A stretch of 64,000 bases of DNA, taken from Lentibacillus saliphilus (GTDB lineage Bacteria > Bacillota > Bacilli > Bacillales > Amphibacillaceae). The notes beneath the pieces were generated by a model, which had not been told where the DNA came from, made no database searches, and saw only the letters and a program-made list of their open reading frames with translations. The stretch covers positions 496,001 through 560,000 of the forward strand of contig NZ_JABJXD010000001.1 of the NCBI RefSeq assembly GCF_019093865.1. The letters are read 5' to 3'. Below, piece by piece: positions 45,632 to 54,408 of this stretch. The position numbers and the translations under genes are program-made. Positions within the stretch are counted from its first letter, which is position 1; every line of letters begins with the position of its first letter.

Positions 45632-45735
45632 GCACAAGTGAATGATATGCGCAACACAGTAAATTATGTTCGCTGATTAAAAGTGTTTGAATAAAAAAAT
45701 GAAGACGTACGCATTTCTTTGCGAGGATTCATGAA

Positions 45736-45764
45736 TGGAAAAAGAGATTCAAAAACTCTATAAT
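45736..45764 (+). promoter_or_regulatory. SigmaA-type promoter of the ABC exporter operon
   Basis: TGGAAA (45736) and TATAAT (45759-45764) are 17 bases apart, ending 35 bases before the GTG start. Confidence 0.5.
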
Positions 45765-45799
45765 GATACAATATATATGTTCATCATGGAGGTGACTGT

Positions 45800-47530
45800 G
45801 TGAAGAAAGTTTTTTCATTTTTGAAACCATACAAATTATTTATTATTGTTGCTTATACATTAACAGTGCTTGAATTAGTCGCTGAACTGTTGCTGCCATT
45901 CTTTCTTGGGAAAATGATTAATGATGGGGTCGTCAAAGAAAATATTGATCATATCATCATGTGGGGTTCCATTATGATCGGTCTCAGCATATTCACTTTT
46001 GTGGCTGGGGTACTGAATTCATTCTTCGCATCCCATACGAGCTCCCACTTCGCTTATGATATTCGGGAAGCCCTATTTAAAAAAATCCAATCCTTTTCAT
46101 TCCGACTCTTATCGCTTTATCCCACTTCTAGCTTAATGACACGTTTCACGAATGATATTCGGCAAATTCAAAATACGGTCTTCATGGGACTTCGGATAAT
46201 GGTTAAGGCACCACTGCTCGTTATCGGTGGCGTTGTTATGGCGTTTATCGTAAATGCGAGACTTGCGTTGATTTTTCTCGTAACCGTTCCTTTATTAATT
46301 GCCTTTATATTATGGGTCCTTAAAAAGGCGTCTCGCTTATTTAATAACGTCCAAAAACATGTCGACTCTGTTAATCGTGTTATGCAAGAAAATTTAAGTG
46401 GCATGCGTCTTGTGAAGGCGTTTCTCCGACGCGATCATGAACAAAACCGTTTTATTGAAGCGAATACGGATCTAGCGCTTTCAACGCGAAAGGCATTTCG
46501 ATTTGTTGAAGCGTCGATGCCAATATTGCTGTTTGTAATGAATCTTAGCCTCGTATTTATTCTTTGGTACGGCAACAAGCAGACACTTGCTGGAACAACG
46601 AATGTTGGTGATGTCGTCGCCATTGTGAATTATGCCTTGCGTGTTGCAATGGCCATCTCGATGTTTACGTTTATCATACTGGCATTTTCACGTATGAAAG
46701 CATCCTCAGAGCGACTCAGTGATGTTCTGACTGTCGAGGTCAACCCAATTGATGAAGAAGAAACACAGATGCCTGCTGCAATCAAAAATGGCGCCATCAG
46801 CTTTAAAAATGTCTCTTTTATGTATCCCAATACAGATAACTATGTATTGGATCACGTCACCTTTTCTGTGGAACCAAAAGAGAAGCTGGCAATCATCGGC
46901 TCAACCGGGTCTGGGAAAACATCGCTTTTTCAACTACTCCCACGACTATACGATGCTGAAACAGGAAATATTCTCTTCGATGATGAACCAATTGAATCGT
47001 TCACATTATCTGGATTAAGACGGAGCATCGGATACGTCCCGCAAAATCCGCTTTTATTTAGTGGGTCGATTTTTGATAATATTGCCTGGGGGAAGGAACA
47101 TGCCACACAGGAAGATGTCGAGCAAGCGGCACGTGATGCCCAAATTCATGAGCTCATTGCTGGACTTTCTGAAGGCTATCAAACTCGGGTCGGTCAAAAA
47201 GGGGTTAACTTGTCTGGTGGTCAAAAACAACGTATTTCGATTGCACGAGCTTTAATACGCCAGCCTAAGATTTTAATGTTAGATGATAGTACTAGTGCAC
47301 TTGACCTTGCTACAGAAGCGCGACTTCTTGAGGCGCTTCATACGTACGATTGTACAACACTTATTATTACGCAAAAAATAGCAACCGCTATTAAAGCGGA
47401 TCGCATCTTATTAATGGATCAAGGTCAAATTCTAGCCCATGGTACACATGATGCCTTATTGGATCAATCTGAGCTGTATCGCCTAATAGTGGCCTCGCAG
47501 TTTGGAAAGGAGCATGTCTATGGCACTTAA
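45800..47530 (+). CDS. ABC exporter half-transporter, degenerate-site subunit
   Basis: The 576-residue protein has six membrane helices (about 15-310) and an ABC ATPase domain: Walker A GSTGSGKTS, signature NLSGGQKQR and Walker B ILMLDDSTSALD. The residue after the Walker B aspartate is D where a catalytic glutamate is usual, so one ATP site of the dimer is inactive. With the next gene it forms a heterodimeric exporter of the BmrCD or YfiBC kind; the lengths fit YfiB/YfiC better. The start is GTG after GGAGGTGACT. The substrate is probably a drug or lipid. Confidence 0.93.
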   Translation: MKKVFSFLKPYKLFIIVAYTLTVLELVAELLLPFFLGKMINDGVVKENIDHIIMWGSIMIGLSIFTFVAGVLNSFFASHTSSHFAYDIREALFKKIQSFSFRLLSLYPTSSLMTRFTNDIRQIQNTVFMGLRIMVKAPLLVIGGVVMAFIVNARLALIFLVTVPLLIAFILWVLKKASRLFNNVQKHVDSVNRVMQENLSGMRLVKAFLRRDHEQNRFIEANTDLALSTRKAFRFVEASMPILLFVMNLSLVFILWYGNKQTLAGTTNVGDVVAIVNYALRVAMAISMFTFIILAFSRMKASSERLSDVLTVEVNPIDEEETQMPAAIKNGAISFKNVSFMYPNTDNYVLDHVTFSVEPKEKLAIIGSTGSGKTSLFQLLPRLYDAETGNILFDDEPIESFTLSGLRRSIGYVPQNPLLFSGSIFDNIAWGKEHATQEDVEQAARDAQIHELIAGLSEGYQTRVGQKGVNLSGGQKQRISIARALIRQPKILMLDDSTSALDLATEARLLEALHTYDCTTLIITQKIATAIKADRILLMDQGQILAHGTHDALLDQSELYRLIVASQFGKEHVYGT

Positions 47531-49340
47531 TCGATTAAAAGAGCCGTTTCAATATGACAAAATCCCACTCGAGCATATACGTCAAGACAAGCGAGATAAA
47601 GCCAAAAACGCTTGGGGAACGATTAAACGTATTTGGTCGTATTTAGCTAGAGAAAAAGTCCAGCTCACACTCGTTATTTTAATGGTTATCATAAGCTCAG
47701 CGCTTAGCCTCCTCGGTCCTTTCATGGTCGGAGTTGGCGTCGATAAGTATATCGAACAAAAACAAATATCTGGGCTTGGAATGTTACTCGTTTGGTTAAT
47801 CATTATTTACTTTGGACATTCATTATCCGTGTTTCTCCAAAATTATTGGATGGTCGGCATTGCTCAAAAAACCGTTTATACGTTACGTAAAAATTTGTTT
47901 GAGCAGTTTCATCGACTGCCAATTTCTTATTTTGACAAACGACAGTCTGGTGAACTGATGAGTCGTGTTACAAATGACATCGATAACGTTAACAATACAC
48001 TGAACCAGTCGGTCATACAGGTGTTTTCCAGTGTATTAACATTAATCGGGACTGTATCTGTCATGCTTTATTTAAGCCCGCTTCTAACGCTTATTACGAT
48101 GACGATCATTCCACTCATGTTCATCGCTATGCGGTGGATTACACGTCGTACGGGACCGCTATACAAAAAACAACAGCGTGATCTTGGCGACTTAAACGGC
48201 TACGTTGAGGAAACAGTGTCAGGGCAGCATGTCGTTAAAACCTATTCCCAAGAAGCACGGGTCATTGAAGCATTTAAAGCACGTAACACGAAGCTGCAGC
48301 ATACGTATTTTTGGGCGATGACGTTTACCGGATTTATTCCTAAAGTAATGAACGTTTTAAACTTCCTTAGCTTTGCCCTTATAGCACTTGCAGGAGGTAT
48401 CCTCGCGATCGAACAGGTCATTACAGTTGGTGTAATCGTTATTTTTACCGAATATGCACGACAGTTTACCCGACCACTGAATGAACTATCCAATCAATTT
48501 AACATCCTCCTCTCGGCAATTGCTGGTGCAGAGCGTGTGTTCAATGTTCTTGACGAGGAACAGGAAGAAACCGATGAAAAGACAGCTCGCACGTTACCAT
48601 CAACGAACGGGCATATCCGCTTTGATCAAGTTGATTTTGCGTATGAAGATACGCCGATTTTAAACGATGTGACGTTTGAGGCGAAACCAGGTGATACGAT
48701 TGCGTTTGTTGGTCATACGGGAGCAGGCAAAACAACAATCATCAACTTAATCGCTCGTTTTTATAATTATGATACAGGTCTAATTACACTAGACGGCATT
48801 GATATTAAAGAGATTAAACGTTCTAGTCTGCGTTCGCATATGGCATTCGTCTTACAAGATGCCTATCTCTTTCGCGGAACCATTAAGGACAACATCCGCT
48901 ACGGTCGACTTGATGCAACAGACGAAGACGTCATCCTGGCAGCCAAAGACGCTAATGCACATGATTTCATTACCAAACTACCAAAGGGGTATGACACAAT
49001 GCTTGACCAGGACGGGAGTGGTATTAGTCAAGGACAAAAGCAATTACTTACAATTGCTCGGGCCATCCTAGCCAAGCCAGCAATTTTAATACTCGATGAA
49101 GCGACAAGTAATATCGATACCATTACTGAAGTCAAAATTCAGGATGCACTTAAACGGCTTATGAACGGAAGAACGAGCTTCGTAATTGCTCATCGACTGA
49201 ATACGATTCAAGAAGCGGATACAATTATCATGCTTGAAGACGGACACATCGTTGAAAAAGGGAATCATGACAGATTAATTGCTAATGGCGGCCATTACTA
49301 CGACTTATATAAAGGGCAGCTTAAACAAGCCGCTCAATAG
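47520..49340 (+). CDS. ABC exporter half-transporter, active-site subunit
   Basis: The 606-residue partner has six membrane helices and an ATPase domain with Walker A GHTGAGKTT, Walker B ILILDEATSNID with the catalytic glutamate, and the altered signature GISQGQKQL. The complementary defects of the two subunits are what is expected for an asymmetric heterodimer. AAAGGAG precedes the ATG at 47520, which overlaps the end of the first subunit gene by 11 bases, so synthesis is coupled. An open frame further upstream (47502) lies inside the previous gene and lacks a ribosome site. Confidence 0.93.
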   Translation: MALNRLKEPFQYDKIPLEHIRQDKRDKAKNAWGTIKRIWSYLAREKVQLTLVILMVIISSALSLLGPFMVGVGVDKYIEQKQISGLGMLLVWLIIIYFGHSLSVFLQNYWMVGIAQKTVYTLRKNLFEQFHRLPISYFDKRQSGELMSRVTNDIDNVNNTLNQSVIQVFSSVLTLIGTVSVMLYLSPLLTLITMTIIPLMFIAMRWITRRTGPLYKKQQRDLGDLNGYVEETVSGQHVVKTYSQEARVIEAFKARNTKLQHTYFWAMTFTGFIPKVMNVLNFLSFALIALAGGILAIEQVITVGVIVIFTEYARQFTRPLNELSNQFNILLSAIAGAERVFNVLDEEQEETDEKTARTLPSTNGHIRFDQVDFAYEDTPILNDVTFEAKPGDTIAFVGHTGAGKTTIINLIARFYNYDTGLITLDGIDIKEIKRSSLRSHMAFVLQDAYLFRGTIKDNIRYGRLDATDEDVILAAKDANAHDFITKLPKGYDTMLDQDGSGISQGQKQLLTIARAILAKPAILILDEATSNIDTITEVKIQDALKRLMNGRTSFVIAHRLNTIQEADTIIMLEDGHIVEKGNHDRLIANGGHYYDLYKGQLKQAAQ

Positions 49341-49352
49341 AAATGGTGCAAT

Positions 49353-49398
49353 AACGTCCCCATAGCCGGTCATCATTAATTGGCTTTTTGGGGACGTT
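49353..49398 (+). terminator. Terminator of the ABC exporter operon
   Basis: AACGTCCCC pairs with GGGGACGTT, and an inner AGCC/GGCT lengthens the stem. No strong T-run follows. Confidence 0.6.
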
Positions 49399-49495
49399 CA
49401 CTCGATAATCACCATCTTAAAAATTGCGATTTCTACGATAAAATAGTAGTATGAAGCAGAATCAACACATTATTTTGAACAATGGAGTGACGCGT

Positions 49496-50221
49496 GTGGC
49501 AAGAAGAGGTTTAATGCAGGAAAAGCATATAGATAGTGTCTATTTAAATGAACAAATGACATTGAAAATTTACCAACCAGAAACATTTTCCCAGCTTTAC
49601 AAATATCATTTATGTATTATGCAAGATGGTGATGACTATTTTCAGTTAGGTCGAATTGCAACATTAAGTGATCAATTGCATGCAGACTACAGCATTACAA
49701 ACACCATTTTTATCGGTATTCATTATAAAGATCGCTATGATCGGTTGAAAAAATATCATCCTAATGGCGAGCAGCACGAGGCCTATATCAAATTTCTCGT
49801 CCATGAAGTCGTACCGTTACTAGACGAATCTCTACCGACGTACCACATGGGACAATCACGTGCTTTAATGGGCGACTCTCTTGGTGGAACAATGGCACTG
49901 ATGGCGGCGCTGAAATATCCACACACGTTCGGTAAAATCATCATGCAATCACCGCTTGTTAATGATACTGTCATAGAAGCCGTTAATACCGCTAAAAACC
50001 TGCACTCAATTGATATCTATCATTCAATTGGGACGGAGGAAACAAACGTCTCTACAACAAAAGATGGACATATGGATTTTCTGACGCCAAATCAAAAGCT
50101 ATCAGAGCTGCTTAAAGCAAAAAACGCTTCTTATATATACAAAGAACAAACTGGAGCAGATCACACATGGACCTATTGGCAAAAACAGCTCCCGGAAATT
50201 TTAACAAATATGTTTGACTAA
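49496..50221 (+). CDS. yjcH: Esterase-fold alpha/beta hydrolase, YjcH family
   Basis: The 241-residue protein is an esterase-D/Fes-like alpha/beta hydrolase. The nucleophile serine lies in the elbow MGDSLGGTMA (about 138-147), and GADHTWTYW near the end carries the histidine. The frame starts at 49451, but GGAGTGA fits the GTG at 49496, which gives MARRGLMQEKHIDSVYL, similar to the start of other YjcH proteins as I remember them. yjcG and yjcF follow, as the B. subtilis cluster does. The natural substrate is not known. Confidence 0.82.
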   Translation: MARRGLMQEKHIDSVYLNEQMTLKIYQPETFSQLYKYHLCIMQDGDDYFQLGRIATLSDQLHADYSITNTIFIGIHYKDRYDRLKKYHPNGEQHEAYIKFLVHEVVPLLDESLPTYHMGQSRALMGDSLGGTMALMAALKYPHTFGKIIMQSPLVNDTVIEAVNTAKNLHSIDIYHSIGTEETNVSTTKDGHMDFLTPNQKLSELLKAKNASYIYKEQTGADHTWTYWQKQLPEILTNMFD

Positions 50222-50379
50222 GCTTACATGCGGGAAAATAAAATGTTAACACTATTGCTAAATCACCCAATATCTAATATTTTTTGGTATACTATAAATT
50301 ATAAGTGAAGTAAGGCTTCAATTATTGTTCAATGATCTATATTGGACGGCCCTTTAATTTATTATAGGAGGTAAAGCTT

Positions 50380-50898
50380 ATGACAAATTACGGAATCGCT
50401 ATCTTTCCATCTAAAACCATCCAAGATGATGCAAATGCTTTGAGGAAACGCTACGACCCACATTATGCTCTCATTACGCCACACATTACCCTTAAAGAAA
50501 AATTCTCAGCAGATGATGACACGATTGAAGCACTTATACCTGAGCTTGATCGCATTGCATCCAAAACCGCACCTTTTAAAATTCACATTAACAAAGTGAG
50601 TACGTTTGCACCTGTTACAAATACCGTTTATATGAAGGTCGATCCAATAAAGCAATTAGAAGATCTCCATCAGAAAATGCATGAAGAACCCTTTCCACAA
50701 AATGTTAAATACCAATTCGTTCCCCATATTACGGTAGCACAAAAACTAGGTGAAGATGAATATTCTGATGTTTATGGGAGCTTAGGAATGAAGCATATCG
50801 CTTATGAAGATGTTGTAGATCGGTTTCATCTCCTTTATCAACTTGAAAACGGTACGTGGACTGTATATGAAACGTTTCAGTTTGGAAGCGAGGCTTAA
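50380..50898 (+). CDS. yjcG: YjcG, 2H phosphoesterase superfamily (LigT-like)
   Basis: The 172-residue protein has the two HxT/S motifs of 2H phosphoesterases, HITLKEKF near residue 35 and HITVAQKL near 114, which together form the active site. Members open or close 2',3'-cyclic phosphates or bind similar RNA ends; the YjcG subgroup lacks a proven function. TAGGAGGTAAAGCTT precedes the ATG. Its stop codon overlaps the yjcF start by one base. Confidence 0.92.
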   Translation: MTNYGIAIFPSKTIQDDANALRKRYDPHYALITPHITLKEKFSADDDTIEALIPELDRIASKTAPFKIHINKVSTFAPVTNTVYMKVDPIKQLEDLHQKMHEEPFPQNVKYQFVPHITVAQKLGEDEYSDVYGSLGMKHIAYEDVVDRFHLLYQLENGTWTVYETFQFGSEA

Positions 50899-51320
50899 TG
50901 GAGATTCGAAGGGCACACACACCAAAAGAAAAAGCAGCAGCATTTAAAATAAGGGAAATCGTTTTTATAGAAGAACAGCATGTACCAGTGGAGATTGAAA
51001 TGGATGCTTTTGATGATACAGCCATTCATTTTGTCGGCTATGTTCATGAAGCACCGGTTGCTGCTAGCCGTCTCCGACTGTTCGATGAGTACGGAAAGTT
51101 AGAGCGAATTGCTGTTTTAAAGGAAGCACGTGGGCAGTCATATGGCAAGCAAGTAATTGAAGCAATGGAACGTGTCATCGCTGAACATGGCATTCCTCAA
51201 GCAAAGCTAAACGCCCAAACTCATGCTGAGCAATTTTATAAACATCTCGGTTATAAAACAGTCTCTGAACCATTTATTGATGCAGGTATACCGCACGTAA
51301 CAATGATTAAACAATTATAA
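50898..51320 (+). CDS. yjcF: YjcF, GNAT acetyltransferase
   Basis: The 140-residue protein is a short GNAT of the ElaA/YjcF type: AFKIREIVFIEEQHVPVEIE at about 14-33, then the CoA-binding segment LERIAVLKEARGQSYGKQVI (about 69-88) and AQTHAEQFYKHLGYK. It overlaps the yjcG stop (TAATG), so translation is coupled. The acceptor is unknown. Confidence 0.92.
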   Translation: MEIRRAHTPKEKAAAFKIREIVFIEEQHVPVEIEMDAFDDTAIHFVGYVHEAPVAASRLRLFDEYGKLERIAVLKEARGQSYGKQVIEAMERVIAEHGIPQAKLNAQTHAEQFYKHLGYKTVSEPFIDAGIPHVTMIKQL

Positions 51321-51383
51321 AAAACTAGGCGCTTGTGTGAAATGCTAAAGATGTCATTTCACCAAATAAGCCCTAGTTTTTTT
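51319..51383 (+). terminator. Terminator of the yjcGF transcript
   Basis: A long hairpin: AAAACTAGG / CCTAGTTTT outer stem, inner GTGAAATG / CATTTCAC, followed by seven T. In the 254 bases from here to the DUF421 gene I see nothing else. Confidence 0.85.
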
Positions 51384-51637
51384 ATTTTGTTATCAGTTTT
51401 GTACCAGTCCCAATTGAAATTATACTTGCATGATCTTTGTTGTTTTGGTCAAGCTAAAAATAAACATTTATGAAGTTATTAAGGTTCAATATATCAACCC
51501 TAACATACATTCAGCTATAATCCCGTTACCTTTCAGTGCAGGTAACTCAGAATGTGCGTCTATTTCACAAATTGCCAATAACTTTGAATAAATAGGCTTC
51601 ATATGAAGTCTAAATATACTATACAAGGGGTATCATC

Positions 51638-52345
51638 ATGTTGCAAGAATACGGACAAATGGCAGCGGATATGATTTTTGGGTTTATAGCCCTCTTCGTT
51701 TTGACAAAAATATTAGGTAAAACCCAATTATCCCAGCTAACGCCGTTTGATTTTATTTCGGCCGTCGTTATTGGCGAGCTTGTTGGTAATGCGTTATTCG
51801 ATGATAAAGCTGGCATTCCAGAGATCGGGTTCGTAATTATTTTATGGGGATTATTGTTATACGCTGTCGAATTTATCACCCAAAAATTCCAAGGTACGCG
51901 TTATTTTTTAGATGGGAAGCCCTCTCTCATGATTCATCACGGTGAACTGATTAGAGAAGAAATGAAAAAAAATAAATTGACCTTCGAAGAGATTCAGCAG
52001 CTGTTAAGAGAGAAAGACGTCTTCTCTATACAAGAGGTTGAATATGGTGTTCTTGAAACAGACGGTAAGCTCTCAGTTCTCAAAAAATCCGCCTATCAAA
52101 CACCAAATAAAAAAGACTTAAACATTGCTCCACAAACGGTCTATTTACCCTTTTCATTAATTGAAGACGGCGAGCTACTGGAAGATAATTTAGAGGAAGC
52201 TGGCCTTACAGAACAGTGGCTAATGACCGAACTCAAAAGCCAAGGGTTCGATCATATCGAGGATGTGTTTTACTGTGAGTACTCAGATGGTAACACGTTA
52301 CTTGTTCAAGGATTCACGAAAAAATCCAAACGTCAAAAAGATTAA
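51638..52345 (+). CDS. DUF421 (YetF/YkjA-type) membrane protein
   Basis: The 235-residue protein begins with three membrane helices (about 7-85). A cytoplasmic DUF421 domain follows, opening FLDGKPSLMIHHGELIREEM, with the conserved LTFEEIQQLLREKDVFSIQE and VEYGVLETDGKLSVLKK segments. Bacillus species carry several paralogs, some made during sporulation. The function is not firmly known; a related protein affects germination. AAGGGGTATCATC precedes the ATG. Confidence 0.92.
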   Translation: MLQEYGQMAADMIFGFIALFVLTKILGKTQLSQLTPFDFISAVVIGELVGNALFDDKAGIPEIGFVIILWGLLLYAVEFITQKFQGTRYFLDGKPSLMIHHGELIREEMKKNKLTFEEIQQLLREKDVFSIQEVEYGVLETDGKLSVLKKSAYQTPNKKDLNIAPQTVYLPFSLIEDGELLEDNLEEAGLTEQWLMTELKSQGFDHIEDVFYCEYSDGNTLLVQGFTKKSKRQKD

Positions 52346-52373
52346 ACGAATCAAACACATACCATCATCTTTT

Positions 52374-52407
52374 CCCCTTACACGTTATGCTTCATTTGTG
52401 TAAGGGG
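52374..52407. terminator. Hairpin between convergent genes
   Basis: CCCCTTACAC and GTGTAAGGGG make a perfect 10-bp stem; a TTTT run lies on the left only (AAAA on the minus strand), so the tail is weak. Confidence 0.5.
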
Positions 52408-52437
52408 ATGATTGTGTCTGAGGTATATTAGAGTGAG

Positions 52438-52815
52438 TTAAATTTGCAGATTGTATGAATGGCCGATCTTATTCGCATCAGTGACTGCACTGTTTCGATA
52501 TCGATTGGAGTGGACCTGTTGCGTCAGACTCTTATAATCGGCTATTCGTGTCATAGATGGGTGCTGATATGCTAAACCATTGCAACCATTCATCACCATC
52601 ATATCAACACCTTGTGTTTGCTGTTCATCTCTACGGTGAGCTGTTAAGGATGGCGTGCTGTTTTCTTCAGTATCCTTATCCTTTGCATCTTCGTAAGCAG
52701 ATTCAAGTGCCGCTTTATACGTCCGTTCTACATAAAACGGCCGATTACGCTTTTTTAAATCACGCGTATGATACTGTCCATATTGATACTGCGAAACTGG
52801 TAAGATATATCCCAT
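52438..52815 (-). CDS. Hypothetical Tyr/Gln/Asn-rich protein, likely spore-associated
   Basis: The 125-residue hydrophilic protein begins MGYILPVSQYQYGQYHTRDL and remains rich in Y, Q, N, R and K, typical of spore surface proteins. No membrane or catalytic motif is visible. GAGGTGTATTAG precedes the ATG. It lies 30 bases after another small hydrophilic gene on the same strand. Both sit opposite a CotY/CotZ-type gene and near CotO, which suggests a spore coat or crust role by context only. Confidence 0.7.
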   Translation of the reverse strand: MGYILPVSQYQYGQYHTRDLKKRNRPFYVERTYKAALESAYEDAKDKDTEENSTPSLTAHRRDEQQTQGVDMMVMNGCNGLAYQHPSMTRIADYKSLTQQVHSNRYRNSAVTDANKIGHSYNLQI

Positions 52816-52845
52816 CTAATACACCTCATTTCAGCAATAATGGTA

Positions 52846-53058
52846 TTACAGCCAGGAAAAAGGTTTACGATGATCACGGTCAGAGCTTTCGTCATCTTCT
52901 CTAGAATAATCTCTCTCAGATGATTCTTCAGCAGCTTCTACGCCTTGTGGTCGGCGGAAAAACGGATCTCGATGGCGCTTTCTAGTCGGCTCAATATGCA
53001 CATTTTCTGCTTTAATGACAAGATCTTTCACATGAATTACTTTTTTATCGTCAGACAT
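52846..53058 (-). CDS. Small charged protein, likely spore-associated
   Basis: The 70-residue protein starts MSDDKKVIHVKDLVIKAENV and ends in a long charged tail (RRPQGVEAAEESSERDYSRE, DRDHRKPFSWL). It has no cysteine or membrane segment. AAAGGAGAGACGTTAA is a strong ribosome site. It is upstream of the previous entry on one strand and divergent from the coat gene. No family is recognised, and the spore link is inference from neighbours. Confidence 0.68.
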   Translation of the reverse strand: MSDDKKVIHVKDLVIKAENVHIEPTRKRHRDPFFRRPQGVEAAEESSERDYSREDDESSDRDHRKPFSWL

Positions 53059-53260
53059 TTAACGTCTCTCCTTTATCATATGGTTTCGGAGATAGTATAT
53101 GTCCTAGGTATATATATGGTATGGACAATCGCCCATCTATTTATCCTTTTCCCTAAAAAAGACATTTATAAACTGCACGCCTGCCCACACCAACATGCGT
53201 CATTTACATAGTCTGTTAAAGAAAGCTCTAGAAATAAACAATAGAAAGGAGTCATCATGT

Positions 53261-53716
53261 ATGGGTTGTGGAAAAGTGCATGATACTGGAAATTGCGTAT
53301 GTGATATTCTAAAGGAGATTGCAGATGCGCAACAGGATATCGTGGAGAATTGTTGTGAAACAAGTTGTGAGCAATCAATTAATGATTTATTAGGTGAAGG
53401 TGATCGCGGAAATGGATTGGACACTGTACCGGTTCTATTATACTGCAAGGATGGATGTAAACCATTCTTAGGGTTTGGTGCAGATCCTGATGATATTCGT
53501 GACATCGTGGGCAGCTTCTACTTCAGAGTTAAAAGAGTTGACAACGATTGCTGTGCGGTACTTGAATTGTTACGTGACCCGCACGATCCAGATGAAAAGC
53601 CAGAATGCCCTGTGTCACAGTTCACAGGTCACCTTCAGTCAACAGGCATTTGTATAACAGTTGACCTAAATTGCTTCTGCCACGTTACGTGCCTACCTGC
53701 CATCTCAGCATTTTAG
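53261..53716 (+). CDS. Spore coat/crust protein of the CotY/CotZ family
   Basis: The 151-residue protein is cysteine-rich (MGCGKVHDTGNCVCDIL, NCCETSCEQS, NDCCAVLELL, NCFCHVTCLPAISAF) and has the CotY/CotZ arrangement. These proteins crosslink into the outermost layer of the spore. AAAGGAG is nine bases before the ATG at 53261; the upstream open frame from 53195 has no ribosome site. In B. subtilis the cotVWXYZ cluster is near yjcF-yjcH too, so synteny supports the call. I cannot tell CotY from CotZ. Confidence 0.9.
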   Translation: MGCGKVHDTGNCVCDILKEIADAQQDIVENCCETSCEQSINDLLGEGDRGNGLDTVPVLLYCKDGCKPFLGFGADPDDIRDIVGSFYFRVKRVDNDCCAVLELLRDPHDPDEKPECPVSQFTGHLQSTGICITVDLNCFCHVTCLPAISAF

Positions 53717-53759
53717 TAAAAGTATTATAAGCTAACGTCATTCTCATTTCACAAAAATA

Positions 53760-53803
53760 CACCAGTGAAAAGACCGCATGTGTGCTTTTCACTGGTGCTT
53801 TTT
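53760..53803. terminator. Bidirectional terminator between the coat gene and cotO
   Basis: CACCAGTGAAAAG and CTTTTCACTGGTG form a perfect 13-bp stem, followed by CTTTTT. It serves both convergent genes. Confidence 0.88.
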
Positions 53804-53815
53804 ATTTACATTGAA

Positions 53816-54322
53816 TTAGAGTAATCCAAGTAACTGGATATCTTGTATCGCTTCCATTTGGATTTGTGTCGTAGATGTTCTACGACCGACACGCATAAAT
53901 ACAGTGTCGTCCTCCAATTTCACCATGATCCCCCGATATGTGCGCTCATCTGTCTTAACGAGACATCTTAATGTTGGGGCATAGGGAGATCGATTGGTTA
54001 AATAACCGACCTTTTCTTCAATCGTCATTTCTTTAAATGTCTTGTCTTCGTCTTCGGTTGACTCACTCTGTTCCACAGAATTGTCTACCTTCTCTAACGC
54101 CTGTTCTTCTTCCGCCTCTAAAGGAACAGACTTTTGCTGCTTCCAGCTTGATTTGCTTTTTTTAGGTCTATATGCAGCTTGCGTATCTGTTTTGTGCGCA
54201 TTTTGATCATCACGCTTTTTTTTAGGCGATTGATATTGATGCTGCATACGTGCCTGTGGTTTCTCAATGCCAGGCTGTTCAACGTAAAGCAACGGGGATT
54301 TGGCATACCGCTTTTTGGCCAT
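53816..54322 (-). CDS. cotO: Spore coat morphogenetic protein CotO-like
   Basis: The 168-residue protein opens MAKKRYAKSPLLYVEQPGIE, runs through a very charged Lys/Gln/Glu middle (about 25-110) and ends in a conserved domain (FKEMTIEEKVGYLTN, then RCLVKTDERTYRGIMVKLED and IQDIQLLGLL). This is the CotO plan as I recall it. CotO helps CotE and CotZ assemble the outer coat and crust. AAAAGGAGCGAATCACC precedes the ATG at 54322; the reading frame is open to 54376 without a ribosome site. Its convergent neighbour is the CotY/CotZ gene. Confidence 0.85.
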   Translation of the reverse strand: MAKKRYAKSPLLYVEQPGIEKPQARMQHQYQSPKKKRDDQNAHKTDTQAAYRPKKSKSSWKQQKSVPLEAEEEQALEKVDNSVEQSESTEDEDKTFKEMTIEEKVGYLTNRSPYAPTLRCLVKTDERTYRGIMVKLEDDTVFMRVGRRTSTTQIQMEAIQDIQLLGLL

Positions 54323-54408
54323 GGTGATTCGCTCCTTTTCTAGCATTTCATTCACCACAGTATATGAGTCAGTCAATCACGGTGTGCCCAAGGATGATGA
54401 CGTATAAA

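Noticed and set aside
45734-45803. 22-codon leader peptide just before the ABC exporter, ending in TGA over the GTG start (compare bmrB upstream of bmrCD)
   Set aside because: The likely -10 box TATAAT lies inside this frame, so it would not be transcribed from that promoter, and no ribosome site or attenuator hairpin is visible.
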